A program made the position numbers and the translations under genes. This document shows, one piece after another, positions 1 to 8,138 of a stretch of 25,853 bases of DNA (the first letter of the stretch is position 1; every line of letters begins with the position of its first letter). Under the pieces are notes generated by a model. It was not told the origin of the DNA. It saw nothing but the letters and a program-made list of their open reading frames with translations, and made no database searches. The stretch is from a virus. The stretch is from the IMG/VR virus record IMGVR_UViG_3300032342_000060, positions 1-25,853 of that record. One strand, written 5' to 3'.

Positions 1-1538
1 TGGATCAAAAAGTCGTCGAAATATCCGCTCGATGTGGACTTCATGAAGAGTCCCACCTTCCCCGGCGTAAAGGGCACGACGAAGTTGAATGCGGTCTTGG
101 CAACCCCGTCTAAATAGGGCGTGGCGAGTCCGTTCTTGCTGAGCACCAGCTTCAGGGTATAATCCGTTCCGCCCGCGAGCGTCACGGTGTCGTTCGTCCG
201 CTGCGTCTCGACTCCCGCAAGCACGCTTATAATCCGCACCCTCCATAAAGCGGCGGAATAATATAAATAGGCCGCCTTGAAATTATTATGATCCGTATAA
301 TCGAAAACTATTCCGAGGCCGTTATAGCCGCTGGAATTGATCTTGACCTGCAGAACCCCATCCGTGAACATCTTCAGGGGATGGGTCAAAAAAACATAAG
401 CTGCCGAGCATGAACCGGCGACCCTGCCTCCGGAGGCCGCCCATGAATACGCGCCTCCGCTTGAGGACTGGTCCCAATCCGAAATTACGTTGTCGCTGAA
501 GGAATCGGAAAAGAAATCCGCGGTCGCGGCTAACGGCAGGCCGGCCACATCCGCAGTGAGCGTCCCCGGAGTGCCGCCGTAGCCGCCGCCGATCGTGAAT
601 TGCCCGTTGGCAAGATCCCGGGTTATTTGGGTTGTGATATCTGTGCCGTTGTTATAGACCTTCAAGATTTGGTGTAGGGCGTGATCGGAAAGTTTATAGA
701 CCCCTTTTCCCGTCGTGCCGACTTTTACCCCGGCCGCGCCCGTGACGTAGCCGTAGATGAGTGGGATCGGCTTCCCGACATCCGCATCCGGCAGGGCGGA
801 ATAAACCGCCTGGTCGTAAACGTTCGGCGGTATTTTATTCGATAGGATTGCGCGGTGGTCTTTTATGGTAAGTGTCGTTTCCGTGTCGCCCGCCTGCCAG
901 TCGAGGATGCTTCCCTTGAAGACGGTCGCGTAAACGGAGTATTCCATCTCGTCTCCGCCAAGCAGGATGTAAATCTCGCGGTTCGTCCAGAGATACTGTT
1001 TTAATAATTTGTCGAAAAATTTATCCTCGTTGCGCAGCCGTAAACTTCCGTTTCCCGTTGTCTGTATTCCGAAGAAGATTGTGCGGCTGGAAACTGTCAG
1101 ATCGGAGAGGCCGTTCTGCGATATCCGCGGATAGTAATATTTGCTATTAAAGATTAAACCGTCCGAGCCGAAGCGCAACCAGAAATTGGCAACTATCGTA
1201 TAATCGAATATTCCGGCGGTCGTTCCGTCCGGATCGTCGGAGCCGGTCGTGTGGATGTAAACCTTCTTGTTCACCCGATCGAAGAAATAGGAACCGGCAT
1301 TGGCTTCCACCAGGGCGACTGTCGCGCGGGAGGTGTAGGCGGTGCCGTCGTTTTCAATAACCTCCTCGATGATCGGCGGGTGGTTCAGCATCGGGACTTC
1401 CACTATGGGATATTCGTAGACGTAGGAATAACCCGCCGTTTTCGTGAAGTCCTGGCAGTGAATGCCCATCCAGACCTCTACCAGGTAGATTTTTTTACTG
1501 GAGATCCTCTTCATGAAATCGGCGAAGGAGAGGGTCAT
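1..1538 (-). CDS. Minor tail protein with LamG-like domain (3' end cut by window edge), 512+ aa
   Basis: An open frame runs from ATG 1538 (SD GGAGG 5 bp upstream; ATGA overlap with the previous stop) to the window edge without a stop. The first ~330 residues are strand-rich tail-type sequence (MTLSFADFMKRISSKKIYLVEVWMG, SSRTIFFGIQTTGNGSLRLRNEDKFFDKLLKQYLWTNREIYILLGGDEM, SALPDADVGKPIPLIYGYVTG, ITRDLANGQFTIGGGYGG). From about residue 336 a concanavalin/LamG-like sugar-binding domain begins (DSFSDNVISDWDQSS...GAYSWAASGGRVAGS, VLQVKINSSGYNGLGIVFDYTDHNNFKAAYLYYSA, and near the edge KVGLFMKSTSSGYFDDFLI). The FDDF ending is typical of such domains. A host-surface receptor-binding role is likely; more domains may follow beyond the edge. 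Confidence 0.82.
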   Translation of the reverse strand, partial: MTLSFADFMKRISSKKIYLVEVWMGIHCQDFTKTAGYSYVYEYPIVEVPMLNHPPIIEEVIENDGTAYTSRATVALVEANAGSYFFDRVNKKVYIHTTGSDDPDGTTAGIFDYTIVANFWLRFGSDGLIFNSKYYYPRISQNGLSDLTVSSRTIFFGIQTTGNGSLRLRNEDKFFDKLLKQYLWTNREIYILLGGDEMEYSVYATVFKGSILDWQAGDTETTLTIKDHRAILSNKIPPNVYDQAVYSALPDADVGKPIPLIYGYVTGAAGVKVGTTGKGVYKLSDHALHQILKVYNNGTDITTQITRDLANGQFTIGGGYGGTPGTLTADVAGLPLAATADFFSDSFSDNVISDWDQSSSGGAYSWAASGGRVAGSCSAAYVFLTHPLKMFTDGVLQVKINSSGYNGLGIVFDYTDHNNFKAAYLYYSAALWRVRIISVLAGVETQRTNDTVTLAGGTDYTLKLVLSKNGLATPYLDGVAKTAFNFVVPFTPGKVGLFMKSTSSGYFDDFLI

Positions 1539-2296
1539 AGCGCCTCCTCGAATTCTATCGTGGTCTCCCACCAGCTAAGGTTGTTCTGGTTCTGAAATGT
1601 CGGCCGGTTTACGAGGCGGCCGTAATAAACCTCCGCAGGCAATAACTCGTGGTCGAGGAAGAGCACGAAAGGACGCGTTGTCTTCACGCTCTGGACGAAT
1701 GCCTGGAAATCCTGTTTGTCGTCGTTGTTCATGGAGACCGGCGCGGTCCAGTTCAACCCGAGTTTTCTGCGCTCGGACTTCTCGTCTCCGAATATCTGTC
1801 CCCCCTCGGACGGCGAAACGGTGGATAGATCGTCCCCTCCGTCCGAAAACCGCATGTGGAAATTTTTCACCGGCTCGAAATAATCGCCGAGGAAAAGCCG
1901 TCCCAATTCCACGTATCCGTCCGGATTGGACGCATCCTGTATATTCACCCGGTGATACCGGGCGGAATTGCTCGTCAGAAACTTGAAGATTATCCCGTTC
2001 CTCCAGGTGAGCGCCTCGTCGGCTATCAGGGGATCGAAGTCCGAATCATTGGAACTTTGGTATTTTATCGCCGCCCCGGAGGAAAAGTTGTGCCCGATCA
2101 GCGCGACGGCAAGGACGCTATACTCGCTTCCGAGGTCTATCGTAATCGTCTCGTTGCTGTCGCCGGTAGCGCGCCACTTGTATGTCCGGAACGGATGCGC
2201 AACGTTCGTTGCGGGCAGATCCGTCTCCTCGCTCGATGCGGATATAGCCGCCGCGAGGTCAACGAGATTTTCATATATCGTTCGAAATTTTCCCAC
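1535..2296 (-). CDS. Distal/minor tail protein with jelly-roll-like region, 253 aa
   Basis: The protein directly follows the tape measure. It starts with GTG at 2296 (SD GGAGG formed by the tape measure's last codons). The N-terminal half (AAAISASSEETDLPATNVAHPFRTYKWRATGDSNETITIDLGSEYSVLAVALIGHNFSSGAAIKY...) matches the pattern of discoidin/galactose-binding-like folds used in tail tips: S-x-x-x-x-x-P-A-x-N-v-x-x-P-x-x-x-x-W-x-a, then T-I-D-L-G and A-L-I-G-H-N. The C-terminal half (RKLGLNWTAPVSMNNDDKQDFQAFVQS...PFVLFLDHELLPAEVYYGRLVNRPTFQN) resembles the ring-forming part of distal tail proteins. It probably caps the tail tube and contacts the host surface. Its stop shares an ATGA with the next gene. 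Role by position and pattern, not certain. Confidence 0.75.
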   Translation of the reverse strand: MGKFRTIYENLVDLAAAISASSEETDLPATNVAHPFRTYKWRATGDSNETITIDLGSEYSVLAVALIGHNFSSGAAIKYQSSNDSDFDPLIADEALTWRNGIIFKFLTSNSARYHRVNIQDASNPDGYVELGRLFLGDYFEPVKNFHMRFSDGGDDLSTVSPSEGGQIFGDEKSERRKLGLNWTAPVSMNNDDKQDFQAFVQSVKTTRPFVLFLDHELLPAEVYYGRLVNRPTFQNQNNLSWWETTIEFEEAL

Positions 2297-2297
2297 T

Positions 2298-5200
2298 TCA
2301 GCCCTCCATCGAGGAAGAAGCGATCTTTATTTCCCCGTTTCGTGTCTTCGCTTCCACTGTGACGCCTATCAGGTTTTCCAAGTAATTCTGTCCCCCGGCT
2401 TTTTGTTCGAGCGTGATCTTCAGTTCCAGTGGCTGTTGCTGCTGATTGTAATTGATCATGGCGGGCAGGGCTGGCAGAGAGGGAGCCGCCCCCGGCGGCA
2501 CGACGGTTTCCCCGCCGTGAACCCAGGCGAGTTGTGCTCCGCCGTTTCCCGGCACGACGCCCCCCTCGGCGTATCCGCCGAGTCCTTCGAGGGTCTTGAT
2601 CATCGAGTCGCCCCAGGCTTTCGTCTGTTCCAAATATGCCGTGCCCCAGTTGGCAATCTCTTCGGCGGGGCTCTTTTCCCCTTCGAGGCCGAGCTTTTCT
2701 ATGGTTTTGCCGAGATCAACAATATCCTGAGGAAGATCGTATCCGAATTTCTCTGCAGCGCTGGTCATATCGCTGATCGCCGGACCCATCTGCGCAGCTA
2801 TCTCCGTCGGCGAAAATCCTTGCGCTTCGAGCTTCTTGATCGTCTCCTGCGCGGTCAGCGCCATATCGTCCAGGTTCTTTTGCGTGAGCGTTCCGGTGGA
2901 GCCGAGGCCCTTGATCGCGGCATCGAGGCCCGATATCACGTCCAGAATCGGAGAGGCATTCTTCATCTTCTCGGTATAGGCGATCAGGGCGTCCATCGGC
3001 GCGGTCGAAACCCCGGCCTTTTCCGCCGCTTCCCGTGCCTTGTCCACAACCGGCGAGACCTTCTCGAAGATCTCCTGCATGGATAGCCCTTCGGCCTGCA
3101 GCTTCTGGAAGCTGCTCTGCAAGAGTCCGAAGACGGAGGTAAATGAAGCGTCGGAGTAACCTGCCTTGCTCATGCCCTCGATCATCTTGTCTATTCCGCC
3201 GATCGCGTCCGAGATCCCGGAAACCCGTCCCTCCGTGGTTCCGCTCCTCTGAAGGTCGAGCATCGCTTGCAGGCTTTCAGTCGTCTCGAAGCCGTATTTT
3301 TCCTGCGCGGCGGTGAGCTGCTCGAGCTCGTCGCCGTACTTGGCGTAGGCTTCTTCCGTGGTGTACCCCTGGGAGATATATTCGCCGATTGATTCATCCA
3401 ATAGATCCGACATCCGGGTGAATTCGTCCTTGTTGCTGATATCCGTCTCCTTGAAAAAGTCCTCGATATAAGCCTTCATCCCGAAGGACTTATCCCCCAT
3501 CGCATCGCTGACTGCGGACATTTTGTCTAATAGTTCTTGCGAATAAGTATCGTCAAACCCTTGCTTCCCGAGCTGCTTGACATATCCCTCCTGCGTGGAT
3601 TCGAAGAGTCCATCCAATAGATCGGGGATCCCGGCCAATGCTTGGACGATTCCTGAAAGGTCTCCGGAAAGAGCCTTCGCCACGCCGGTGCCGACGTTCG
3701 AAGCGCCGGAAATCAGCTGGGACATGTCACTTTCTTCCCCGCCGAAAATTCCGGCGATTCCTTGCCCGATGGAATTGACTCCATCCATCAGCGCGCTGAA
3801 ATCTTCTCCCGCCTCCGTTATCTGCTGGATTCCCTGCCCGATCTGCGCGATCCCCGCCGATGCGTCGGATAGTTCCCCTCCCACGAGGCCGAGCATATCG
3901 AGAAATTCTGCCATGCCGTCCGACCATTGCTGAAGCCCGACGGCGATCTCCTCGATGTCGCTCATGGTCTTTTTCGTCTCGGTTCCCGCTGCTTCCAGAT
4001 ACTTCAGTAATGCGGCGTAATTGCCGGTCATTGCCGCCGCGAAATCCTGCGCAATCCCCAGAGACTCCTGGAATCCCTCGATTGAAAAATCCTGATAAGC
4101 CTCCAGGCTGTCAATGAAACCATCCATATCCAGAGTATTCAGAGCTCCGCCGAACTTTCCGAGCGTTACGCCCAAAGTCATGAAATCCCTGTTCAGCTTC
4201 GCCACTTCTTCCTGAGCTAATGGAAATTTCCCGGTGGAGACGTCGTTTAAAACCTTTCCGATAGCTTCATATTTCGCTTCGAGGGCGGGTATAGTTTTAT
4301 CCGCCAGGCTCTTCAGAAGCTGCTCATAAGGATCAGTTTTTTCCTTCGCTTTTAACGTTTCGTCGGAAATCGCGCTTAATACCGGCGGCAGCTTCTCTCC
4401 GGCTTTCTTGAGTTTATCCTGTTCGTCCCGGTAGGCTTTTGCCGCAGTCAAACCTTTTCTGTGTTCGGCGGCTACTGCGGAGATAGCCGCGTCGTATTCT
4501 TCAGACTTTCCCTTCGCCGAGTTCAATTCCCTGTAAATACCCGTTATCGCCCAGCTGTATTCTTCCAAAACTTTTTTATTCGCCAGTTCTTTGGCTTGTT
4601 CGTCTGTTTTTTGACCGAACATCTTAGCTTCATTATAGACTTCGTCATAAGTGGATTTGATTTGTTCCTTGAGGCTTTTGAATTCAGAGCTGACCAGCTT
4701 TGCCCATCCGCCTGTTGTCCCGCCGCTGGCCGTAAATTTTCTCTGAACCTCGTTCAGATAATCCATGGCGTTTTTCAGCTGGTCAATCTGGGCGGTTTCT
4801 ATGTCGGACTTGGAACGTTTTTTACTTTGGTTATAATAGTCAAGCAGATCGTTGATTTCAGATAATCGCCGCTTTATATAATCATAGGGTCCGGAATCCA
4901 TAAATGTCTTCAGGAGCTGTTCCCAGTTGCCCTGGATCGTGCTGACGAGACCTTTTGCGCTCTTGGCCTGTTCCGCCATCATCCCGCCGAATCTGTCCTC
5001 CACTATCTTCTGCACGGCGGCGAGGGCTTGGTCAACGGATCCCAGATAACTCCCCCCTTTATCGAAAACCAATCCCTCTCCCTTGAGGTCCTGCAGGGAT
5101 ATTCCGATTCGCCGGAGCTGCTCGAACGATTCTCCGAATTGCCCGGCCTTCAGGCGGCCGAGGGTATCAACCATCTGTGCCAGGCTTATTTTGTCCCCGA

Positions 5201-5663
5201 ACGCCGAGGCTGCGTCTCCGGCGGTTCGCATATAGCCGGATATGTCTTTGAGCTCGAAATGGAAAGCCTTCAACGCTATGGCCGACTCGCGGTATTTCTC
5301 CGGCGTAAAGGGAGTTTTTACGCTCTCGTCGTTCCACTTTTCGAGAGCGGCCGTCGCCAGTTCTTGTGAACCTAATAATCGTGTCAGGGTGATATTTTGC
5401 TGTTCATAAGTGGAGGCGACCTCGAAGGCTCTATCCGCCAACTGCTGGAATTGCTTTGCGGCTTCACGAATAAATCCCCCGGCGAGCCCGCCGAGCATGG
5501 AGCCGAGCGCAATGGATTTGGTCGAGAGCCCTTCGGTTTTCCGTCCCGCTCCCTCGGCGGCGTCGCCAATGCCGTTCAGCGCATCCTGAACCTTTTTCGC
5601 AACGCCGCTTAGCTCGTCTTTGCCGACGATCACCACGACGACTTTTTGTGATGTTGAAGCCAC
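2298..5663 (-). CDS. Tail tape measure protein, 1121 aa
   Basis: This long protein sets tail length and passes through the tail tube. It begins with GTG at 5663 (SD GAGGAG) and follows the chaperone gene, as usual. Segments include a charged coiled-coil N-terminus, a glycine-rich hydrophobic stretch SIALGSMLGGLAGGFI (50-65), conserved FGDKISLAQMVDTLGRLKAGQFGESFEQLRRIGIS (155-189), a long central helical region, glycine-rich hydrophobic segments near 600-690, three ~90-residue repeats (about 715-990, see findings), and a C-terminal GYAEGGVVPGNGGAQLAWVHGGETVVPPG (1030-1058), a motif frequent near the end of tape measures. The size predicts a long tail, of order 150 nm if the usual ~1.5 angstrom per residue applies. 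No lysozyme motif is seen. Confidence 0.92.
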   Translation of the reverse strand: MASTSQKVVVVIVGKDELSGVAKKVQDALNGIGDAAEGAGRKTEGLSTKSIALGSMLGGLAGGFIREAAKQFQQLADRAFEVASTYEQQNITLTRLLGSQELATAALEKWNDESVKTPFTPEKYRESAIALKAFHFELKDISGYMRTAGDAASAFGDKISLAQMVDTLGRLKAGQFGESFEQLRRIGISLQDLKGEGLVFDKGGSYLGSVDQALAAVQKIVEDRFGGMMAEQAKSAKGLVSTIQGNWEQLLKTFMDSGPYDYIKRRLSEINDLLDYYNQSKKRSKSDIETAQIDQLKNAMDYLNEVQRKFTASGGTTGGWAKLVSSEFKSLKEQIKSTYDEVYNEAKMFGQKTDEQAKELANKKVLEEYSWAITGIYRELNSAKGKSEEYDAAISAVAAEHRKGLTAAKAYRDEQDKLKKAGEKLPPVLSAISDETLKAKEKTDPYEQLLKSLADKTIPALEAKYEAIGKVLNDVSTGKFPLAQEEVAKLNRDFMTLGVTLGKFGGALNTLDMDGFIDSLEAYQDFSIEGFQESLGIAQDFAAAMTGNYAALLKYLEAAGTETKKTMSDIEEIAVGLQQWSDGMAEFLDMLGLVGGELSDASAGIAQIGQGIQQITEAGEDFSALMDGVNSIGQGIAGIFGGEESDMSQLISGASNVGTGVAKALSGDLSGIVQALAGIPDLLDGLFESTQEGYVKQLGKQGFDDTYSQELLDKMSAVSDAMGDKSFGMKAYIEDFFKETDISNKDEFTRMSDLLDESIGEYISQGYTTEEAYAKYGDELEQLTAAQEKYGFETTESLQAMLDLQRSGTTEGRVSGISDAIGGIDKMIEGMSKAGYSDASFTSVFGLLQSSFQKLQAEGLSMQEIFEKVSPVVDKAREAAEKAGVSTAPMDALIAYTEKMKNASPILDVISGLDAAIKGLGSTGTLTQKNLDDMALTAQETIKKLEAQGFSPTEIAAQMGPAISDMTSAAEKFGYDLPQDIVDLGKTIEKLGLEGEKSPAEEIANWGTAYLEQTKAWGDSMIKTLEGLGGYAEGGVVPGNGGAQLAWVHGGETVVPPGAAPSLPALPAMINYNQQQQPLELKITLEQKAGGQNYLENLIGVTVEAKTRNGEIKIASSSMEG
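2694..3521 (-). repeat. Three ~90-residue tandem repeats in the tape measure
   Basis: Within the tape measure, copies centred at residues 762-800, 853-892 and 942-983 share the pattern L-x-x-Q-G-x-S/T-x-x-E-x, 11-13 residues, A-A-x-E-K-x-G. Examples are QGYTTEEAYAKYG...QEKYGF, EGLSMQEIFEK...AAEKAGV and QGFSPTEIAAQ...AAEKFGY. The glycine after Q/E is at 766, 859 and 949, giving periods of 93 and 90. The copies are diverged, so the repeats are old or under selection to differ. Confidence 0.6.
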
Positions 5664-5974
5664 TACATAAACTCCTCAAGTTCCGGAACGAACATCAAAT
5701 ATTCTTGAAAGCCTATCTTCGCGTCCTGCTTCCGCCATTCGGCGGAGTAATGCTGCATCTCCGCTTCCCAGCGGTGCCGCTCCTGGGCGACTATCTCAAG
5801 CGCCCAATAATCTTCGAGAGGGAGGTCGGAAATATTCCAGAGGCGGTATTCGCGCTGGAGCAGGGCAAGATCGAAAGCCCGGTAAATAACCGGATCGGGA
5901 CGCCTGCTCTTCGGCTCTTCCCCTTTAGTGATAATACTTCCCTGCACCAGCGCACGCCTGACCTCCGGTCTCAG
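5663..5974 (-). CDS. Tail chaperone -1 frameshift extension (T part of G-T), 103 aa after the slip
   Basis: Read after the -1 slip at 5974, this frame adds 103 residues to the 128-aa chaperone, giving a 231-aa G-T form. The extension begins LRPEVRRALVQGSIITKGEE and ends with FQEYLMFVPELEEFM. The same frame has a GTG codon at 5947 that automated callers would use as a start, but no good SD precedes it. The acidic/aromatic helical content (DLALLQREYRLWNISDLPLEDYWALEIVAQERHRWEAEMQHYSAEWRKQ) is typical of the T domain, which binds the tape measure. The stop shares TAGTG with the tape measure start. Confidence 0.8.
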   Translation of the reverse strand: MRPEVRRALVQGSIITKGEEPKSRRPDPVIYRAFDLALLQREYRLWNISDLPLEDYWALEIVAQERHRWEAEMQHYSAEWRKQDAKIGFQEYLMFVPELEEFM

Positions 5975-6357
5975 TTTTTTTCCAGATTCTCTTTCTTGCC
6001 TTCGAAGAATTTTACGAGCTGTATGATTGCCGCCATCTTGTGAGGAAACCAGACTTTCTCGCGCCAGCCCTTTGTCTCACAAGTAAGCGGCTGCCCGTCT
6101 ATCGTGTATCCCTCAACGTTTTCAATACAGGCGTCCCAAAGGGCGGAGGCCGCCTCCATTTCCATTTTTGAAAAGTTCCCTACATCAACCGTGAATTGTA
6201 TTTCTTCGCCCGTTTTCATTGTTTTTTCGGCTCCGCTCCAGCGGAGCGAATTGAATTTTTGCCATTCAAGTGAATTCGGAACCTTGAAGATATGCTTCAG
6301 GGTGTCTTCCCCTGTTTCCATTTGAGCTATGAATTTCTGATTTACTTCAAATGCCAT
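5971..6357 (-). CDS. Tail assembly chaperone, zero-frame product (gpG-like), 128 aa
   Basis: Located between the tail tube and tape measure, where long-tailed phages encode chaperones that coat the tape measure. I chose the ATG at 6357 (MAFEVNQKF) over one at 6408 because it has TAAGGAGAAAA as SD and the longer N-terminus would run into the tail tube gene. The protein is an alpha/beta fold of usual length with VDVGNFSKMEMEAASALWDACIENVEG at its centre. It ends at a stop directly after A AAA AAC, so most ribosomes make this 128-aa form and a fraction read on in the -1 frame to give the longer form. The role is inferred from position and the slip site. Confidence 0.82.
   Translation of the reverse strand: MAFEVNQKFIAQMETGEDTLKHIFKVPNSLEWQKFNSLRWSGAEKTMKTGEEIQFTVDVGNFSKMEMEAASALWDACIENVEGYTIDGQPLTCETKGWREKVWFPHKMAAIIQLVKFFEGKKENLEKN
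5974..5980 (-). promoter_or_regulatory. -1 programmed frameshift heptamer A AAA AAC
   Basis: The last two sense codons and the preceding base of the chaperone frame read A AAA AAC, immediately followed by the stop TGA. This is a canonical -1 slippery heptamer with both tRNAs able to re-pair. After a -1 slip the frame continues through LRPEVRRALVQGS into the next ORF without a stop. The GGA before the heptamer (GGAAAAAAAC) and a GGAGG-like sequence just downstream may modulate it. Confidence 0.85.
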
Positions 6358-6367
6358 TTTTTTCTCC

Positions 6368-7405
6368 TTATACTGATGCCGCGAGATAGGTATCTTCGGG
6401 CACATCATTGACTACTGTTACCTGCACCGCGCCTTCGAGCGTCTCGTCATACATCGGCAATGTTTCTATATCATGTCCGACGACCTTGCCGTCAACCTTG
6501 ATCGGCGTGGCGGTATAGGCCAGATTCGGGATCTCGATCTTGACGCTGTGCGGATATGTTTCGTCCACCATCACCGGCGAGACGAAATCCATGATCACGG
6601 AAAGCGCAGTCTGGGCGAAGAGCCGGTCATGTTCCGCGTCGCTGTCGTGCGCAAGGCGCAGGCCGAATTTCAACGTCATCTTGCGTTTTCCGATTTCGCA
6701 TTCCCTGCGATAGCCGTCTCCGTCAAAGCGGTAACCTTCATCACCGAGCGCGTCATTCGAGAAACTGAAGTCCAGGTTGGTCAGGTCGGTGGAGCGGTCA
6801 ACCTCGCTCGCCTTCGTGCCGAGTTTGAACTGGAGGTTGTCGCTCTTGAGGTAAGGGCTGGTAATCAATTGCGGCATGGTTGCAAGCGCGCTGTCGCCGT
6901 AAAATCCGCTGCCGATCCAGCTTCCGGTGATCTTCGCCCTGTCCTTGACCGAGCAGGAAAGGGAAACCTCGTTCAGCGCCATATCGCGAAGCAGTTTTTT
7001 GAAACCGCTCGATAGCTGCTGAACCATCGAGGTTACGGGCAGTTGTTTGGTCGTGGCGATTGCCATCGGCGTAAACACGTGGCTGTATGCGTCGCTCTCT
7101 TCCAATTGAGTGGATACGACGTTGCCGAAAAGGAAGGCGAAGAGGAATGCCGCGCTGTGGCTCGTCAGGTCGAAATCGGTTTTGAGCGCGGTGTTGAACC
7201 GTTCGATATTCTGTTCGGTGGCCCATTCATGGCCCTTCCCGAAAACCTCCTCGTCATTCACCATATCCGGTTTGAAATCCGCATCCGGAAAGGCCGTCAT
7301 CCGCAGGGCTTGAATGAGGTCCGTGTTCGTAACGGCCGTGCCGTAGGCGGATTGCTTTTTCCAGGATAAGGCCATTTGGCCTTCATATTCTCTTACTGTT
7401 CCCAT
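6368..7405 (-). CDS. Tail tube protein-like major tail protein, 345 aa
   Basis: The protein opens with WKKQSAYGTAVTNTDLIQALRMT, typical of long-tailed phage tail tube proteins (an N-terminal K-x-x-x-Y-G-T-A), then has a beta-rich body with strands such as LNEVSLSCSVKDRAKITGSWIGSGFYG and LDFSFSNDALGDEGYRFDGDG. It ends with repeat-like strands (YPHSVKIEIPNLAYTATPIKVDGKVVGHDIETLPMYDETLEGAVQVTVVND). It follows the neck genes and precedes the tail chaperone. There is no tail-sheath gene before it, and its length is inconsistent with Mu sheath L (495 aa), so it supports a non-contractile tail. SD GGAGAAC is good. Confidence 0.82.
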   Translation of the reverse strand: MGTVREYEGQMALSWKKQSAYGTAVTNTDLIQALRMTAFPDADFKPDMVNDEEVFGKGHEWATEQNIERFNTALKTDFDLTSHSAAFLFAFLFGNVVSTQLEESDAYSHVFTPMAIATTKQLPVTSMVQQLSSGFKKLLRDMALNEVSLSCSVKDRAKITGSWIGSGFYGDSALATMPQLITSPYLKSDNLQFKLGTKASEVDRSTDLTNLDFSFSNDALGDEGYRFDGDGYRRECEIGKRKMTLKFGLRLAHDSDAEHDRLFAQTALSVIMDFVSPVMVDETYPHSVKIEIPNLAYTATPIKVDGKVVGHDIETLPMYDETLEGAVQVTVVNDVPEDTYLAASV

Positions 7406-7407
7406 TA

Positions 7408-7647
7408 TTAGTTCTCCTTCTCTTTATTTTCTGAAAATTCTGTTTCGTCTCCTTCATTTTTTGCGGCTCGCTTCTTTCTCGGCGTCCCGGCAGCTGCCTC
7501 GAAAAGACCGCCCGCCAGAAGCTTTGCCGCCGTCGGTTCATTCACTTCGTAAACCGCTTCCGGATCGTATTTGGCGGCGAAATCCGCCTCCGGACCGTGG
7601 ATGCTGATGGCTCCCGTTCCGGCGTTTTCCTTCCACTTGATTTTCAT
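7408..7647 (-). CDS. Small gp38-like protein, 79 aa
   Basis: A small protein with an N-terminal strand region (MKIKWKENAGTGAISIHGPEADFAAKYDPEAVYEVNEPTAAKLLAGGLFEAA) and a highly charged C-terminus (PRKKRAAKNEGDETEFSENKEKEN). The pattern of short basic strands followed by Y-E-V-x-E-x-x-A-x-x-L-x-x-G-L-F-E is frequent in small neck/tail proteins between the tail terminator and tail tube (Mu gp38/DUF2635-like position). I place it by position and pattern, not by a certain match. The stop is 2 bp before the tail tube gene, and the SD is GAGTTGAGA before ATG, a moderate site. Confidence 0.7.
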   Translation of the reverse strand: MKIKWKENAGTGAISIHGPEADFAAKYDPEAVYEVNEPTAAKLLAGGLFEAAAGTPRKKRAAKNEGDETEFSENKEKEN

Positions 7648-7660
7648 ATCTCAACTCCTT

Positions 7661-8137
7661 TTAACTTGGAAAATCGTATGCAATGTCGTAATCAAACATC
7701 GCTTCGAAATAGGCTGTCAGCGCGCTATGTCTGTTCCCTTCGAATTCCACCCGCCAGCCTTTGGGTTCGATAGGATCCATTTCAAGGCCGAGCCGCATGC
7801 CCGCGAGGGTATCTTTCACCAGCTCATAGAATTCCAGCAACGCCCGTTTCCGGTTCGTTCCTCCGCGAAGGTCTCCGGAGATAATCATCACGCTGAACGA
7901 GACGGGGTGCTGAAAGGAGAAGTTCGTATTCTGCTTCTGGTCTTCCCCTTCGTTGAAGAGCAGCAGGGCAGCCGGGGTGTTCGATATGCTCTGGGCGACT
8001 CCGTTCAGGTAATCCTCCGCGTCTCCCTCATAGTCCTTGATCGTCTTCAGTTTGCCGGTCGTTCCCCATAGGTCCTCGTTATCTTTCAGGGCTTCTATGA
8101 TCGCATCGCTCAAATCGTATAAATAAATCCTCGCCAT
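7661..8137 (-). CDS. Mu gp37-like protein (DUF1834), 158 aa
   Basis: DUF1834 proteins of Mu-like phages are neck or tail terminator proteins. The start (MARIYLYDLSDAIIEALKDNEDLWG) and YEGDAEDYLNGVAQSISNTPAALLLFNEGEDQ match the family pattern, as do VSFSVMIISGDLRGGTNRKRALLEFYELVKDTLAGMRLGL and the C-terminal FEAMFDYDIAYDFPS. The length is usual. The start is 1 bp after the upstream stop with GGAGGG as SD. Position between gpG-like and gp38-like genes is as in Mu. It probably closes the tail tube and joins it to the head. Confidence 0.85.
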   Translation of the reverse strand: MARIYLYDLSDAIIEALKDNEDLWGTTGKLKTIKDYEGDAEDYLNGVAQSISNTPAALLLFNEGEDQKQNTNFSFQHPVSFSVMIISGDLRGGTNRKRALLEFYELVKDTLAGMRLGLEMDPIEPKGWRVEFEGNRHSALTAYFEAMFDYDIAYDFPS

Positions 8138-8138
8138 A

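Noticed and set aside
5971-6408. Longer form of the tail chaperone starting at 6408
   Set aside because: The first 17 residues overlap the tail tube gene, and the internal ATG at 6357 has the ideal SD.
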